DNA of 64,000 nt from JANQEU01 sp965242805 (GTDB lineage Bacteria > Bacteroidota > Bacteroidia > Cytophagales > Cyclobacteriaceae). The DNA is taken from NCBI GenBank assembly GCA_965242805.1, contig CBDETD010000002.1:4650001-4714000 (forward strand). Reading direction: 5' to 3'. A program made the position numbers and the translations under genes. Positions 9,613-19,295 of this stretch are shown here, in pieces (within the stretch, counting starts at the first letter, position 1; the number at the start of each line of letters is the position of its first letter). The notes under the pieces were generated by a model, which ran no database searches, had not been told where the DNA came from, and saw only the letters and a list, made by a program, of their open reading frames with translations.

Positions 9613-10404
9613 ATGAAATATGCGTTAACTCTGTTATTACTCTCTCTTGTTTTTTTAATGAATGCGCAAAAGATGGTTCCCGAAGCAACCGAACTGTATG
9701 TGGATCTGAAATCTGTCATTCCCGGGCAAGGTAATGCACCCCCCTCGGATGCGATTGTCCTGTTTGATGGGACTGATCTGTCCAAGTGGCAAAAACCTCA
9801 AATTAGACTGGGTTCAAATATGCTTGATATGGCGAAGGTAATTCCCATGTTGACGCCTGACTTCATGGGAGAAAAAGCTGAATGGTTGGTTGAAAATGGG
9901 GAAATGGTTGTCAAGCCTGGAACCGGTGATATTGTAACTAAACAGTCGTTTGGGGATATACAATTGCATATCGAATGGTTAGCTCCTGAGGCAGAAGATA
10001 AAAAAGGACAGGCGTATAGTAACAGTGGAGTGTATTTCCAGAATCTTTATGAGGTTCAGGTTTTGAATTCTTACGAAAATCCTACTTATAATAACGGTCA
10101 GGCCGGATCAGTTTACAAGCAGTACATCCCACTTGTGAATGCATCAAGACCTCCTGGAAACTGGCAGGAATATGACATTATTTTTATGGCCCCCAAATTT
10201 TCAGAAAAAGGGACGGTATTGTCTCCGGCGAGGGTGACCGTGTTCCACAATGGTGTTCTAATCCAAAACAATGTGGAATTACTGGGTCCAACATGCTACA
10301 TAGGCACTACTTATTATTTGGCCCATCCACCTAAACTTCCATTGAAGCTCCAGGATCATGGTGATCCGATACGGTTTCGAAATATATGGGTTAGAGAACT
10401 ATAA
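9613..10404 (+). CDS. DUF1080 (3-keto-disaccharide hydrolase type) secreted protein
   Basis: A 263-residue exported protein. A signal peptide (about 1-18, ending LMNAQ) precedes a DUF1080 laminin-G-like jelly roll that starts with AIVLFDGTDLSKWQ. Later strands include GDIVTKQSFGDIQLHIEW, SNSGVYFQNLYEVQVLNS and the final DPIRFRNIWVREL, all hallmark positions. DUF1080 proteins act on glycosides; some members hydrolyse 3-keto-glycosides. The precise substrate is not visible. The next gene follows 9 bases later on the same strand, so the two may be co-transcribed. Confidence 0.87.
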   Translation: MKYALTLLLLSLVFLMNAQKMVPEATELYVDLKSVIPGQGNAPPSDAIVLFDGTDLSKWQKPQIRLGSNMLDMAKVIPMLTPDFMGEKAEWLVENGEMVVKPGTGDIVTKQSFGDIQLHIEWLAPEAEDKKGQAYSNSGVYFQNLYEVQVLNSYENPTYNNGQAGSVYKQYIPLVNASRPPGNWQEYDIIFMAPKFSEKGTVLSPARVTVFHNGVLIQNNVELLGPTCYIGTTYYLAHPPKLPLKLQDHGDPIRFRNIWVREL

Positions 10405-10413
10405 ATAAAGATC

Positions 10414-10956
10414 ATGAAACGATTTGGATATGATATTCTTCCAGTCTTGGTTGGGGTACTTTTGGCATTGATCATCAACAACTACCAGCAATCGATTAAG
10501 GACCGTCGTTTCACTAAGCAGATATTGCGAACGATCATTGAAGAAAACAACCAGAACATTGCCAATATCGAGGAACTACTTGTTAAACAAAAAAGAACTG
10601 TTGACACCTTCAACTATTACGCCGAATGGGAAGATCTGAGCAACTTTGATCTGGTAAGGAAGGTCCAGGGCCTTTCGACTCCTGACCTCGTTGACAATGG
10701 GATCAACTTCCTGTTCAATGCGAATCAAACATTGGTGGAGATGGATATCTTGTTAAAACTGGCAGAGATATCCGAGGAAATGGGTAATTATTCATCCGGT
10801 TCAAATACTTTGAGTGAAATATTCTATCAGGACTTGTTTGAAACCTCCGAAGAAAGTAAGAGAAGAGTTAGCCTGATCTTACAAGATGTCATGAATTATG
10901 AGCGAAACATCGTTAAGCTTTCAAAAGAGTTTAATGAAATGTACAATTCGCGTTGA
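10414..10956 (+). CDS. Single-pass membrane protein, unknown (DUF6090-like layout)
   Basis: A 180-residue protein with one N-terminal membrane helix (about residues 7-23, ILPVLVGVLLALIINNY) and a mainly helical, charged remainder (RRFTKQILRTIIEENNQNI). The layout resembles the DUF6090-type proteins common in Bacteroidota, but I cannot confirm membership by eye. No catalytic motif is visible. It follows the DUF1080 gene by 9 bases and probably shares its transcript. Confidence 0.65.
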   Translation: MKRFGYDILPVLVGVLLALIINNYQQSIKDRRFTKQILRTIIEENNQNIANIEELLVKQKRTVDTFNYYAEWEDLSNFDLVRKVQGLSTPDLVDNGINFLFNANQTLVEMDILLKLAEISEEMGNYSSGSNTLSEIFYQDLFETSEESKRRVSLILQDVMNYERNIVKLSKEFNEMYNSR

Positions 10957-11067
10957 GAAATCATATCTTCTTCATGGTCGAATGAAGGTCATTTTGAGCT
11001 GATCAGTTATTTGAAAATCCTCTGATTTTTTATTAAATTATTACTGATTATCAACCATTAAAGACCT

Positions 11068-12847
11068 ATGAAAAAGCTATGTTTTCTATTGCTAGTAATT
11101 TCTTTTTTTGCGAATTCCCAAACTACAAATTTCAGAGCTCATTTGATCGAGGGGCAATGTGGTACAGAACCTATCGAGGAATCGGTTTGGCGTTCTGATC
11201 CAACTTTTTTAAATGATGATTTCAAAATTCAGACACTCAAAGAACACGGTTTCAATGTCCCATCGGATTATTTTGACAGAGTGGATGAAAGAGGCTTTTA
11301 CGGGGACAAACTTCTAAGACTTCGGGAATTTAGAGATAAGATTCAAGAAGGAATCAAGGAAAGAGGTGGACGTGTTGAAGCTGGAGGTGCCTACCATTAC
11401 ATAAGAGTAAAAATCTGGATCTTTTATTCGGGGGGTGCTGTTCCAGCGACGGAGGCTGAGGCGGACCAATATCTTTTTGAAATGAATCAATTATTCAGGT
11501 TAAATGATATTCCTATAAACTTTTATAGAGGAAACGGTACAAGTGGTATGCAGTCCATTTCAAGTTTACAATATTGGACCATAGACAATTTGAATGAACT
11601 GGATAATATGCATAATACCTATGATGAACCAAATGCCATGGATATCTACATGGTTGGTGAGTTGATAATTCAGGGTACATCAATTGCCGGAATACGGCGA
11701 GGTGATCATTTGACCGTGAATTTGAATAATAGCTCAACAGGTCAGTTCCCGTCTACTTTGGCCCATGAAGTAGGTCATGCGTTGAATCTTGATCACACCC
11801 ACCACGGATACAATGGTTGTGGGAATCAGAATAATGGAGGGTGTTGGAAATGCAAACAAGAATCTGTTAGCAGATCTAAAACGCAGGGTCTTTTTTGCCA
11901 TGATATTGGAAAAAAGAAATGCGCGGTAAATGGGGATAGATTGTGTGATACCGCAGGTGAGGACAATCTAAATGATCAATGGAATGGGGTATGCGCATTG
12001 ATGGTGGGGAGCTACATGGAATCCTGACCGGTGGAATATTATGAGTTATGCCAATGAGTTTTGTGAGGATCGAGAAGTTTTCTCAGTCGGTCAAATTTCC
12101 GTGATGTTAAACAATTTACCTTCTTACTCTTCAACCTCTGCTGGTTATTCAATGTCGGGAGACGATGATATATGTTTGGGATCTACCAAAACCTACAGTG
12201 TACCATCACTTTCCGGAGTAAGCAATTATACTTGGGAGGTTCCTTCAGGTGCAACTATAGTCTCCGGTCAAGGATCCAGAACAGTAAGTGTGAGATTCAA
12301 TTCCTCAGGTTTTTCACGAAGTGTGACGGTAACACCCAACAGTGGTTGGCCGGCGATTGAGAAATTTGTTGATGTGATCAGCTCATTTCGATTAAGTGGT
12401 CCAACATTCACACCTCCACAAAACACTGAATACTGGTCGGCTACAACCCTCGATGGAGGTTCCTACTCTTGGTCAGTTCCTTCTGGATGGAGTATTCTTA
12501 GTGGTCAGGGCACCAAGGGTATCACTGCAAGAGCGGGATCCTCATCGGGAACTATAAGTGTGACTTTTTCCAGTTCAGGGTGTACAAAGTCTTCCAGTTT
12601 GTATGTCACGGTAGAAAGCGGTCCTCCTCAGATGATTGAAGACAAAACAATTGATGTGCCCACTTTAAGGTTCGATAAGAACAGCGAAACGAAAATATTT
12701 GTTTATGAACTAGCAACTGGCAAAAAAATTGTGGAGGGTAAAGAGTCAGAGTACTTGACCATAATTCAGAACTTAAACAAAGGAATGTATGTAATCAAAC
12801 GACTAGGAGCCAATGGATTAGAAACCATTAAAATTCTTAAACAATGA
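11068..12847 (+). pseudogene. M43 (pappalysin-like) metalloprotease with T9SS tag, split by a frameshift
   Basis: Two abutting reading frames (11068-12027 and 12041-12847) encode one protein of about 592 residues. The first half has a signal peptide (1-18) and the zinc motif HEVGHALNLDH (His233, Glu234, His237, His243) followed by the Cys-rich insert of M43 peptidases. It then runs out of frame near 12001-12010 (ATGGTGGGGA) and stops at 12025-12027. Skipping one base there continues into TWNPDRWNIMSYANEFC, the Met-turn that active metzincins need, then FSVGQISVM, PKD-like Ig domains and a C-terminal sorting segment ending KILKQ. As read, the first ORF lacks the Met-turn. A natural mutation, a sequencing error in the G-run or a programmed shift would all explain it. 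The next gene overlaps the second frame by ATGA. Confidence 0.82.
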
Positions 12848-13377
12848 GAAAGATCTTAGCTTTGATTTTAGTCACCTGCGTTATTGCTTGCAATGATGAT
12901 CCTGATGAATCTGGCCAGCCCGATTTTGAATGGAATCTTCATATCAAGATAGTAGATATTGGCACTGATCAAAACCTTTTCTCTTCCAATTCCAATTACG
13001 ATCATGCTACGGTTGTGATGAACGTTATGACACCTGATGGCCTTTTTGACACCTATGATCGGGCTAAGAAGGTGAACCTTGATGGGGAACCTTTGATCAA
13101 ACTGAGTCTAATTGGAGATCTGCTCCGTGTAGATTATGGGAATGGAGATATAGATACCCTGGATATACAATTGGTTCCTGAGGAGATAGATACGAGTATA
13201 AATGGATTTCAATGGGAAGGAATTAAAATCTATCTAAATGGAGTGCTACAGCATGAATATTTTCCAGATGAGTGGGATACCTTCTTTAAACGGAATGGTG
13301 GATGGAACTATGATGAGAGTAATCCGGATTTCGATCCAATTATATTTCCTGTCCTGAAGGAAGATGCAATTAGGTGA
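12844..13377 (+). CDS. Small lipoprotein, unknown
   Basis: A 177-residue protein with a signal peptide and lipobox VIAC followed by NDDPDES. The mature part is acidic and strand-rich, with no motif I recognise. Its ATG overlaps the stop of the protease gene (ATGA at 12844-12847), so translation is probably coupled and the protein may be an accessory of that secreted protease; this is inference from context only. Confidence 0.7.
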   Translation: MRKILALILVTCVIACNDDPDESGQPDFEWNLHIKIVDIGTDQNLFSSNSNYDHATVVMNVMTPDGLFDTYDRAKKVNLDGEPLIKLSLIGDLLRVDYGNGDIDTLDIQLVPEEIDTSINGFQWEGIKIYLNGVLQHEYFPDEWDTFFKRNGGWNYDESNPDFDPIIFPVLKEDAIR

Positions 13378-13476
13378 TGATCGTTGTATCGACGAAGAAA
13401 ATAGGCTGAGGCCGTTAATGTAAGTTCAGAATGACCAATGAGGTCAATGATTTAATTTCGGGCCAAATCTTTGGCC

Positions 13477-16110
13477 ATGAAAAAATCACTATTACCTCTC
13501 CTTTTCGTTCTTCATTGTTTCTACTCCGGAGCTCAGCCCGCCGTCGTTGATGTTGAAAGGTTTGCATTTGAGCCTGATCTACCTGTTGATCAAAATATTC
13601 AATCACCAAAAGAATTCCTGGGGTACGAATTAGGGGAGGAATTTACCGTCTATGCTCATGTCGGAGCGTATCATAAATACCTGGCAGAAGCTTCCCCTCG
13701 GGTATTGTACAATGAATACGGGGAAACTTATGAGGGCAGACCTTTGATCAACCTTGTGATCTCATCGGAGGAAAATATCCGGAACATAAGCGGGATCAGG
13801 GAAACCCATCTCAATCTTATTAATAATCCTAATGATGCCCAATCGGTCATTCAAAACCAGCCTGTCTTTACCTCATTCAGTTACAACATTCATGGCAACG
13901 AGGCTAGTTCATCGGAAGCTGCTATGCAAGTAGCCTATCGTATGGCTGTCGCAACTGACGACGAGACTAAAGATATTTTGAATAACTCTGTCATAATCAT
14001 GTATATCTGCATCAACCCAGATGGTAGGGATCGATATGTATACTGGTACAAATCCATGAAACGTATCAAAAGACCTGGTTATGAGCCACGAGATATGGAG
14101 CATTATGAGGGATGGCCTGGTGGGAGAACCAATCATTATTGGTTTGATCTTAACCGGGATTGGATCTGGGGAGTTCATCCGGAATCAAGAGGACACACGA
14201 TGGAATATCAGAAGTGGATGCCGCAAGTCCATGTGGATTATCATGAACAGGGATACAATAGCAATTATTTCACAATGCCGGGGACAACACCTCGGAATAA
14301 ACTTCTTCCGGATTCTTATGAGTCATGGTCCAAAGTCTTTGGAGATGCCAATATTACGGAATTCGATAAGCACCAGATCAATTACTTCACCAGGGATAGA
14401 TTTGACTTTTTCTATCCTGGCTACGGATCCAGCTATCCCAGTGTTATGGGTGCCATTGGTATGTTGACAGAGCAAGGAGGACATGCTGCTGGAGGAAGGA
14501 TCGTAGAAACGGATGACGGTTACAATTTGACTTTACGCCAACGGATATTTGACCATTATACCACCTCTGTTGCTACCATAAAGGCGTCCGCCCAAAATCG
14601 CCGTGACCTGTTACAATACAGTTTTGATGCCTGGCAGCCTTCAAAGAGTAAAACCTCGACAAGAGCTTATTTCTTCGACGGTAATGAAATCTACAGTAAG
14701 GAATTAGTTGCGATTCTTATGCGAAATGGAGTGAAGGTTTACTCAGCCAATAGCAGTTTTCAAGTCAATGCAGCAAAGAATTATCGAACAGGCAGAACGG
14801 GTAGAGTGAATCTAAAGGCTGGTACCTATATCGTTCCCACGAACCAATCTAGGAATTTGTTTCTAACCAGCATCATGGAGCGCAACATGGCTATAGAGGA
14901 CTCAGTGATGTATGATATGGCCACATGGTCAGCTCCGATCGCTTATAATCTCGAAGCCTATTCTACCAGCGGTACCTACAATGTTGGGCAAACAGAACTT
15001 ACGGAAATTCCGAATGAGGAAGGCGTGGTGGAGAATAATGAAGCAGGATACGCATATGTGATTGACTGGGATCAACTTAACGCACCTAAAGCTCTGGCCA
15101 AACTATGGGCTATGAAATACAATGTACGCTCCGCCTATGAACCGTTTGGTGATGGGACCAGGAAATTTCCAGCTGGAACACTTATTATATTGAAGGGGCG
15201 AAACAGGGAGAAGAGCGAAGTGATCGATAATGAAATCAAATTAATTGCTGAAGAAACCGGAGTTGAAGTAGTCGGATATAATACAGGCCGAATGGTGACA
15301 GGCATGGATCTTGCCAATACCAGGAATAGACCCGTAAAACAACCTAAAGCTGCAATTTTGGTAGAACGACCTTTTAGTTCGTATACAGCTGGCCAGATCT
15401 ACTTCTTGTTTGATTGGGTTACAGAACTTCCAATTGAGAGGGTAAGGCTATCTAGTTTACAACAGACGAGTCTACCGAAATTTGGCTTCCGATTTGGTGG
15501 GGTCGATTTGAAAGACTATGACGTTTTGATCCTTCCCGGTGGTGGCAGCACACTCAAACAGATCTTTGGGGAAGAACCTCTCAAGGAGATTAAGCAGTGG
15601 GTTCAGGAAGGGGGCACCTTAATTGCAACCGAAAGTGCTGCTAGATTCTTTACTAAAGGGAATTCGAAGTTCACGGAGGTAGAACTCAAAAAATCTCCCA
15701 AGGACTCCACTGATGCAATCAAGTACCTTAAATACGCAGACCGTACAAACTATTTTGGTTTGAAAAGGGTTCCCGGAACTGCCATGAATTCAGTAATTGA
15801 TAATACTCATCCATTAGCTTTTGGAGTAAAAAAAGACCTCTATACTCTTAAGTTTGGTAATGATGGATTGCAGCCTTCTGATAAGTTACAGACTGTTGGA
15901 TACTACCATAAAGATCCAAATCGACTCATGGTTGCCGGATATGCATCCCAGGAGAATATGGAACATCTGGCCGGTACAGCATTTGCGGGCGTAGCGCCAA
16001 TCGGAAGAGGGCAGGTTGTATTTCTTGTTGATAATACACAGTATCGGATGTTTTGGCGTGGCCCTTCCCGTATGATGCAAAATGCAGTCATGCAATTACC
16101 AGGATACTGA
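13477..16110 (+). CDS. M14 family zinc carboxypeptidase with C-terminal GATase1-like domain
   Basis: An 877-residue exported metallopeptidase. I prefer the ATG at 13477 over the TTG two codons upstream; it starts a signal peptide ending YSGAQ. The M14 domain spans roughly residues 50-360. Zinc ligands are His139 and Glu142 in NIHGNEASSSEA and a histidine in HVDYHEQG (His252 or His256). NPDGRDRY and DLNRDW are the usual Asn/Arg substrate-binding motifs, and Glu332 in MLTEQGG fits the catalytic base. The C-terminal part (about 630-860) looks like a class I glutamine amidotransferase-like domain (LILPGGGS, WVQEGGTLIATESAARFF), an architecture known in large Bacteroidota M14 peptidases. It probably trims peptides in the periplasm or outside the cell. 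It is followed 24 bases later by the sortilin-type gene. Confidence 0.9.
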   Translation: MKKSLLPLLFVLHCFYSGAQPAVVDVERFAFEPDLPVDQNIQSPKEFLGYELGEEFTVYAHVGAYHKYLAEASPRVLYNEYGETYEGRPLINLVISSEENIRNISGIRETHLNLINNPNDAQSVIQNQPVFTSFSYNIHGNEASSSEAAMQVAYRMAVATDDETKDILNNSVIIMYICINPDGRDRYVYWYKSMKRIKRPGYEPRDMEHYEGWPGGRTNHYWFDLNRDWIWGVHPESRGHTMEYQKWMPQVHVDYHEQGYNSNYFTMPGTTPRNKLLPDSYESWSKVFGDANITEFDKHQINYFTRDRFDFFYPGYGSSYPSVMGAIGMLTEQGGHAAGGRIVETDDGYNLTLRQRIFDHYTTSVATIKASAQNRRDLLQYSFDAWQPSKSKTSTRAYFFDGNEIYSKELVAILMRNGVKVYSANSSFQVNAAKNYRTGRTGRVNLKAGTYIVPTNQSRNLFLTSIMERNMAIEDSVMYDMATWSAPIAYNLEAYSTSGTYNVGQTELTEIPNEEGVVENNEAGYAYVIDWDQLNAPKALAKLWAMKYNVRSAYEPFGDGTRKFPAGTLIILKGRNREKSEVIDNEIKLIAEETGVEVVGYNTGRMVTGMDLANTRNRPVKQPKAAILVERPFSSYTAGQIYFLFDWVTELPIERVRLSSLQQTSLPKFGFRFGGVDLKDYDVLILPGGGSTLKQIFGEEPLKEIKQWVQEGGTLIATESAARFFTKGNSKFTEVELKKSPKDSTDAIKYLKYADRTNYFGLKRVPGTAMNSVIDNTHPLAFGVKKDLYTLKFGNDGLQPSDKLQTVGYYHKDPNRLMVAGYASQENMEHLAGTAFAGVAPIGRGQVVFLVDNTQYRMFWRGPSRMMQNAVMQLPGY

Positions 16111-16134
16111 TTTTGACCACTTAACCATTTGAAA

Positions 16135-19100
16135 ATGAAATACCTAGTTTACCTAACGCTAATCATCCTGCTAATACCTGACACAGCCGTATCACAAAAA
16201 AGAAAGAGAGCCGGGGATAGCGATTTAAAAATTGACCAGGAACTCTTCAAAGGATTAAAATGGAGGAATATAGGGCCATTTCGAGGTGGAAGAAGTGTGG
16301 CTTCTTCCGGTGTAGTTGGAGATCCAATGACCTATTACATGGGAAATACTGGTGGCGGTCTTTGGAAGACTGATGATGCGGGGATCACCTGGACCAATAT
16401 TTCAGATGGATTTTTTGAGACAGGAACCGTTGGAGCGATAGCCGTTTCTGAATCTGATCCTAATGTCGTTTATGTTGGTATGGGAGAACATGCGGTTAGG
16501 GGAGTTATGACCTCAAGCGGAGATGGGATGTATAAATCCACAGATGCCGGAAAGACCTGGAAAAAGACGGGGTTGGAAAAGTCCATGCATATTTCTGATG
16601 TTATCATCCATCCGACCGATCCGGACATCGTATTCGTTGCCGTACAAGGTGCTTTATATGGTCCTTCATCCGATAAAGGCATTTATAAATCCACAGACGG
16701 AGGTAAAAATTGGAGAAAAGTGTTGTTTGTGGCTGAGAATGCCGGAGCGTCTTCCTTGTCAATGGACATGACAAACCCAAGAATACTGTATGCCGCCATG
16801 TGGCAGCATCAGCGATTTCCATGGACCATGCAATCAGGTGGTAAGAATTCAGGTCTGCATAAATCCGTTGACATGGGTGAGACCTGGGAAAAGATGGAAG
16901 AGGGATTGCCTGAGGAGTTTGGTAAATCCGGGATTTCTGTATCCAGAGCCAATCCTGATAGGGTGTTTGCGGTGATCGAAGCTGAAGGAGAGGAAGGTGG
17001 AGTTTACAGATCGGATGATGGAGGTAAGAAATGGACTCAGATCAACAAAGACCGGATCAACATTGCCAGGTCATGGTACTACATGGAGATCTTTGCAGAT
17101 CCGGTGAATGAAGATGTGGTTTATGTGGCCAATGCACCTGTTACCAAATCGATCGATGGAGGAAAAACCTTTTCAAGAATTCCAACACCGCATGGCGATA
17201 ATCATGATATCTGGATCAATCCGGACAACAATCAGAACATGATCAATTCCAATGATGGAGGAGCGAATGTGACCTTTAATGGAGGTAAGTCGTGGTCTTC
17301 ACAACGATTTCAACCCACGGCCCAATTCTATAGAGTGATTACCGATAACCTTGTTCCATACAATGTTTACGGTGGACAGCAAGATAATTCTGCCATCGGT
17401 ATCGCAAGTCGATCGAATACGGCAAGATCCCGCGGAATTGGATGGAAAGATTGGTTTTCAGTAGCAGGATGTGAAAGTGCTTACCTGGCATTCAATCCGG
17501 ATAATCCAATTGTGATCTATGGAGGATGTTATCAGGGAATTATAGAAAAATGGGATATGACATCCGGAGAAGGTAAGGCTATTAAAGAATATCCTGAATT
17601 AGCACTAGGTAATGTACCCAAAGACTTCAAATACAGATACAATTGGAATGCTCCCATCATCAGCTCCCCACATGACAGAAATACGATCTATCATGCTGGA
17701 AATGTTGTATTTAAAACAACAGATGGAGGAATAAATTGGGAGGGTATCAGTGCCGATCTCACGAGAAACGACAAATCAAAGCAAGGTCCTGGAGGAGGAC
17801 CCTACACGAATGAGGCCGCAGGAGGTGAAGTTTACAATACGATCATGTATTTGACCGAGTCACCTCATGAAGAAGGCGTTCTTTGGGCTGGATCGGATGA
17901 TGGGCTTTTGCACGTCACCCGAGATGGTGGAAAGAACTGGCGAAATGTAACGCCTGCAGATCTTCCGGAATCGATTATCAATTCAATAGAGGTGTCCCCT
18001 CATGATCCTGGAACAGTTTATATAACTGCAATGCGTTATAAGTTTAATGACCTAACCCCAATAGCCTATAAGATTACAGGTTACGGAGCTTCAGCAACAA
18101 GAATTACAAACGGAATCGATGATCCAAACACTTTTTTTAGGGTTATCAGGGAAGATAAGAAGGTAAAGGGATTACTATACGGAGGGACCGAGACGGGTCT
18201 TTATGTTTCATTTAATGACGGTACCTTTTGGCAAAAACTTGAGTTGAATTTTCCCAATGTGCCCATTAATGACCTGATCATTCAGGACAATGATCTGGTT
18301 GCGGCGACTGCGGGTAGATCTTTCTGGATCCTTGACGATCTCAGTGCGATCCAGCAGTCCAAGGGTCAGTTTGGAAGTGAATTATCCATTTATCAACCCA
18401 AGGATACTTATCGACTATTTGGTGTGTCACCCGATGAACCGTCCCCCGGGTATGGCCTGAATCCAAAGGAGGGAGTGACTTTTGATTACTACTTACCAGA
18501 GAAATTGGATACCGTGGAGCTGAGAGTTGAGATACTTGAAGGGGAACAGGTCATCCGATCATATTCAAACATTGAGGATGAAGATTTCAAAACATGGCCT
18601 GGTGGTCCCTCAAAACCAAAAGCATTACCGTCTGAAAAAGGTATCAACAGATTCACCTGGGATTTCCGAAGAGAAACAATCCCAGCTGTCGACAAAGTAT
18701 TCACATATGGAAGTTTTAACGGATCCAGGGTAGCACCTGGTGATTACTCAATCCGGATGATCCTTGATGAGGACACAGTCAGTACTTCAGTAAAGATCCT
18801 TCCCAATCCAAATTTGAAGACTACGGAAGAAGATTTCAACGACCAGCAAAACTTCCTGAAGGAAATAGCAGGTATAGTAACTGAAATGCATGAGTCTGTA
18901 ACCATGATGAGATCGGCTAAATCACAATTGGGTAGCTATCAAAAGCTACTTGAGGGAAGGGATGAGGCAAAAACATTACTGGACACTGCCAATTCACTCA
19001 TCAAGAAAATTGACAAGTGGGAGTCTGAACTTGTCCAGCCTAAACAGAAGACCTTCCAGGATGTGATCAATTTTGGAAACCGCCTGAATGCTGAATTGAT

Positions 19101-19290
19101 GAATTTGAAAAATTACGCAGACGGAGCGGACCCTAAAGTCACTTCAGGAGCAAGGAAAAGATTGGATGACCTGAAAAAACAATGGGAGGAATTCCGTTCA
19201 GGATTAAAGGATTTGATTGAAGTAGAATTGAAAGTATTCAATGACCTCTATGAACAGGCGGATCTACCCGCGGTAATTTTGAAAGAGTAA
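16135..19290 (+). CDS. Sortilin/VPS10-like BNR propeller protein, secreted
   Basis: A 1051-residue exported protein; the ATG at 16135 is preferred to the TTG at 16129. The signal peptide ends AVSQ. It is filled with BNR/Asp-box units (WKTDDAGITW, YKSTDAGKTWKK, YKSTDGGKNWRK, HKSVDMGETWEK, YRSDDGGKKW, KSIDGGKTFSR), which form sialidase-like or VPS10-type beta-propellers. The C-terminal 200 residues contain a beta domain followed by a helical, probably coiled-coil stretch (QLGSYQKLLEGRDEAKTLLD region). Annotations for this family vary between glycosyl hydrolase and VPS10-domain protein; no enzyme activity is proven from sequence. It follows the M14 gene closely and is likely co-transcribed, hinting at a shared role in protein or peptide breakdown. 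Confidence 0.85.
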   Translation: MKYLVYLTLIILLIPDTAVSQKRKRAGDSDLKIDQELFKGLKWRNIGPFRGGRSVASSGVVGDPMTYYMGNTGGGLWKTDDAGITWTNISDGFFETGTVGAIAVSESDPNVVYVGMGEHAVRGVMTSSGDGMYKSTDAGKTWKKTGLEKSMHISDVIIHPTDPDIVFVAVQGALYGPSSDKGIYKSTDGGKNWRKVLFVAENAGASSLSMDMTNPRILYAAMWQHQRFPWTMQSGGKNSGLHKSVDMGETWEKMEEGLPEEFGKSGISVSRANPDRVFAVIEAEGEEGGVYRSDDGGKKWTQINKDRINIARSWYYMEIFADPVNEDVVYVANAPVTKSIDGGKTFSRIPTPHGDNHDIWINPDNNQNMINSNDGGANVTFNGGKSWSSQRFQPTAQFYRVITDNLVPYNVYGGQQDNSAIGIASRSNTARSRGIGWKDWFSVAGCESAYLAFNPDNPIVIYGGCYQGIIEKWDMTSGEGKAIKEYPELALGNVPKDFKYRYNWNAPIISSPHDRNTIYHAGNVVFKTTDGGINWEGISADLTRNDKSKQGPGGGPYTNEAAGGEVYNTIMYLTESPHEEGVLWAGSDDGLLHVTRDGGKNWRNVTPADLPESIINSIEVSPHDPGTVYITAMRYKFNDLTPIAYKITGYGASATRITNGIDDPNTFFRVIREDKKVKGLLYGGTETGLYVSFNDGTFWQKLELNFPNVPINDLIIQDNDLVAATAGRSFWILDDLSAIQQSKGQFGSELSIYQPKDTYRLFGVSPDEPSPGYGLNPKEGVTFDYYLPEKLDTVELRVEILEGEQVIRSYSNIEDEDFKTWPGGPSKPKALPSEKGINRFTWDFRRETIPAVDKVFTYGSFNGSRVAPGDYSIRMILDEDTVSTSVKILPNPNLKTTEEDFNDQQNFLKEIAGIVTEMHESVTMMRSAKSQLGSYQKLLEGRDEAKTLLDTANSLIKKIDKWESELVQPKQKTFQDVINFGNRLNAELMNLKNYADGADPKVTSGARKRLDDLKKQWEEFRSGLKDLIEVELKVFNDLYEQADLPAVILKE

Positions 19291-19295
19291 TTACC

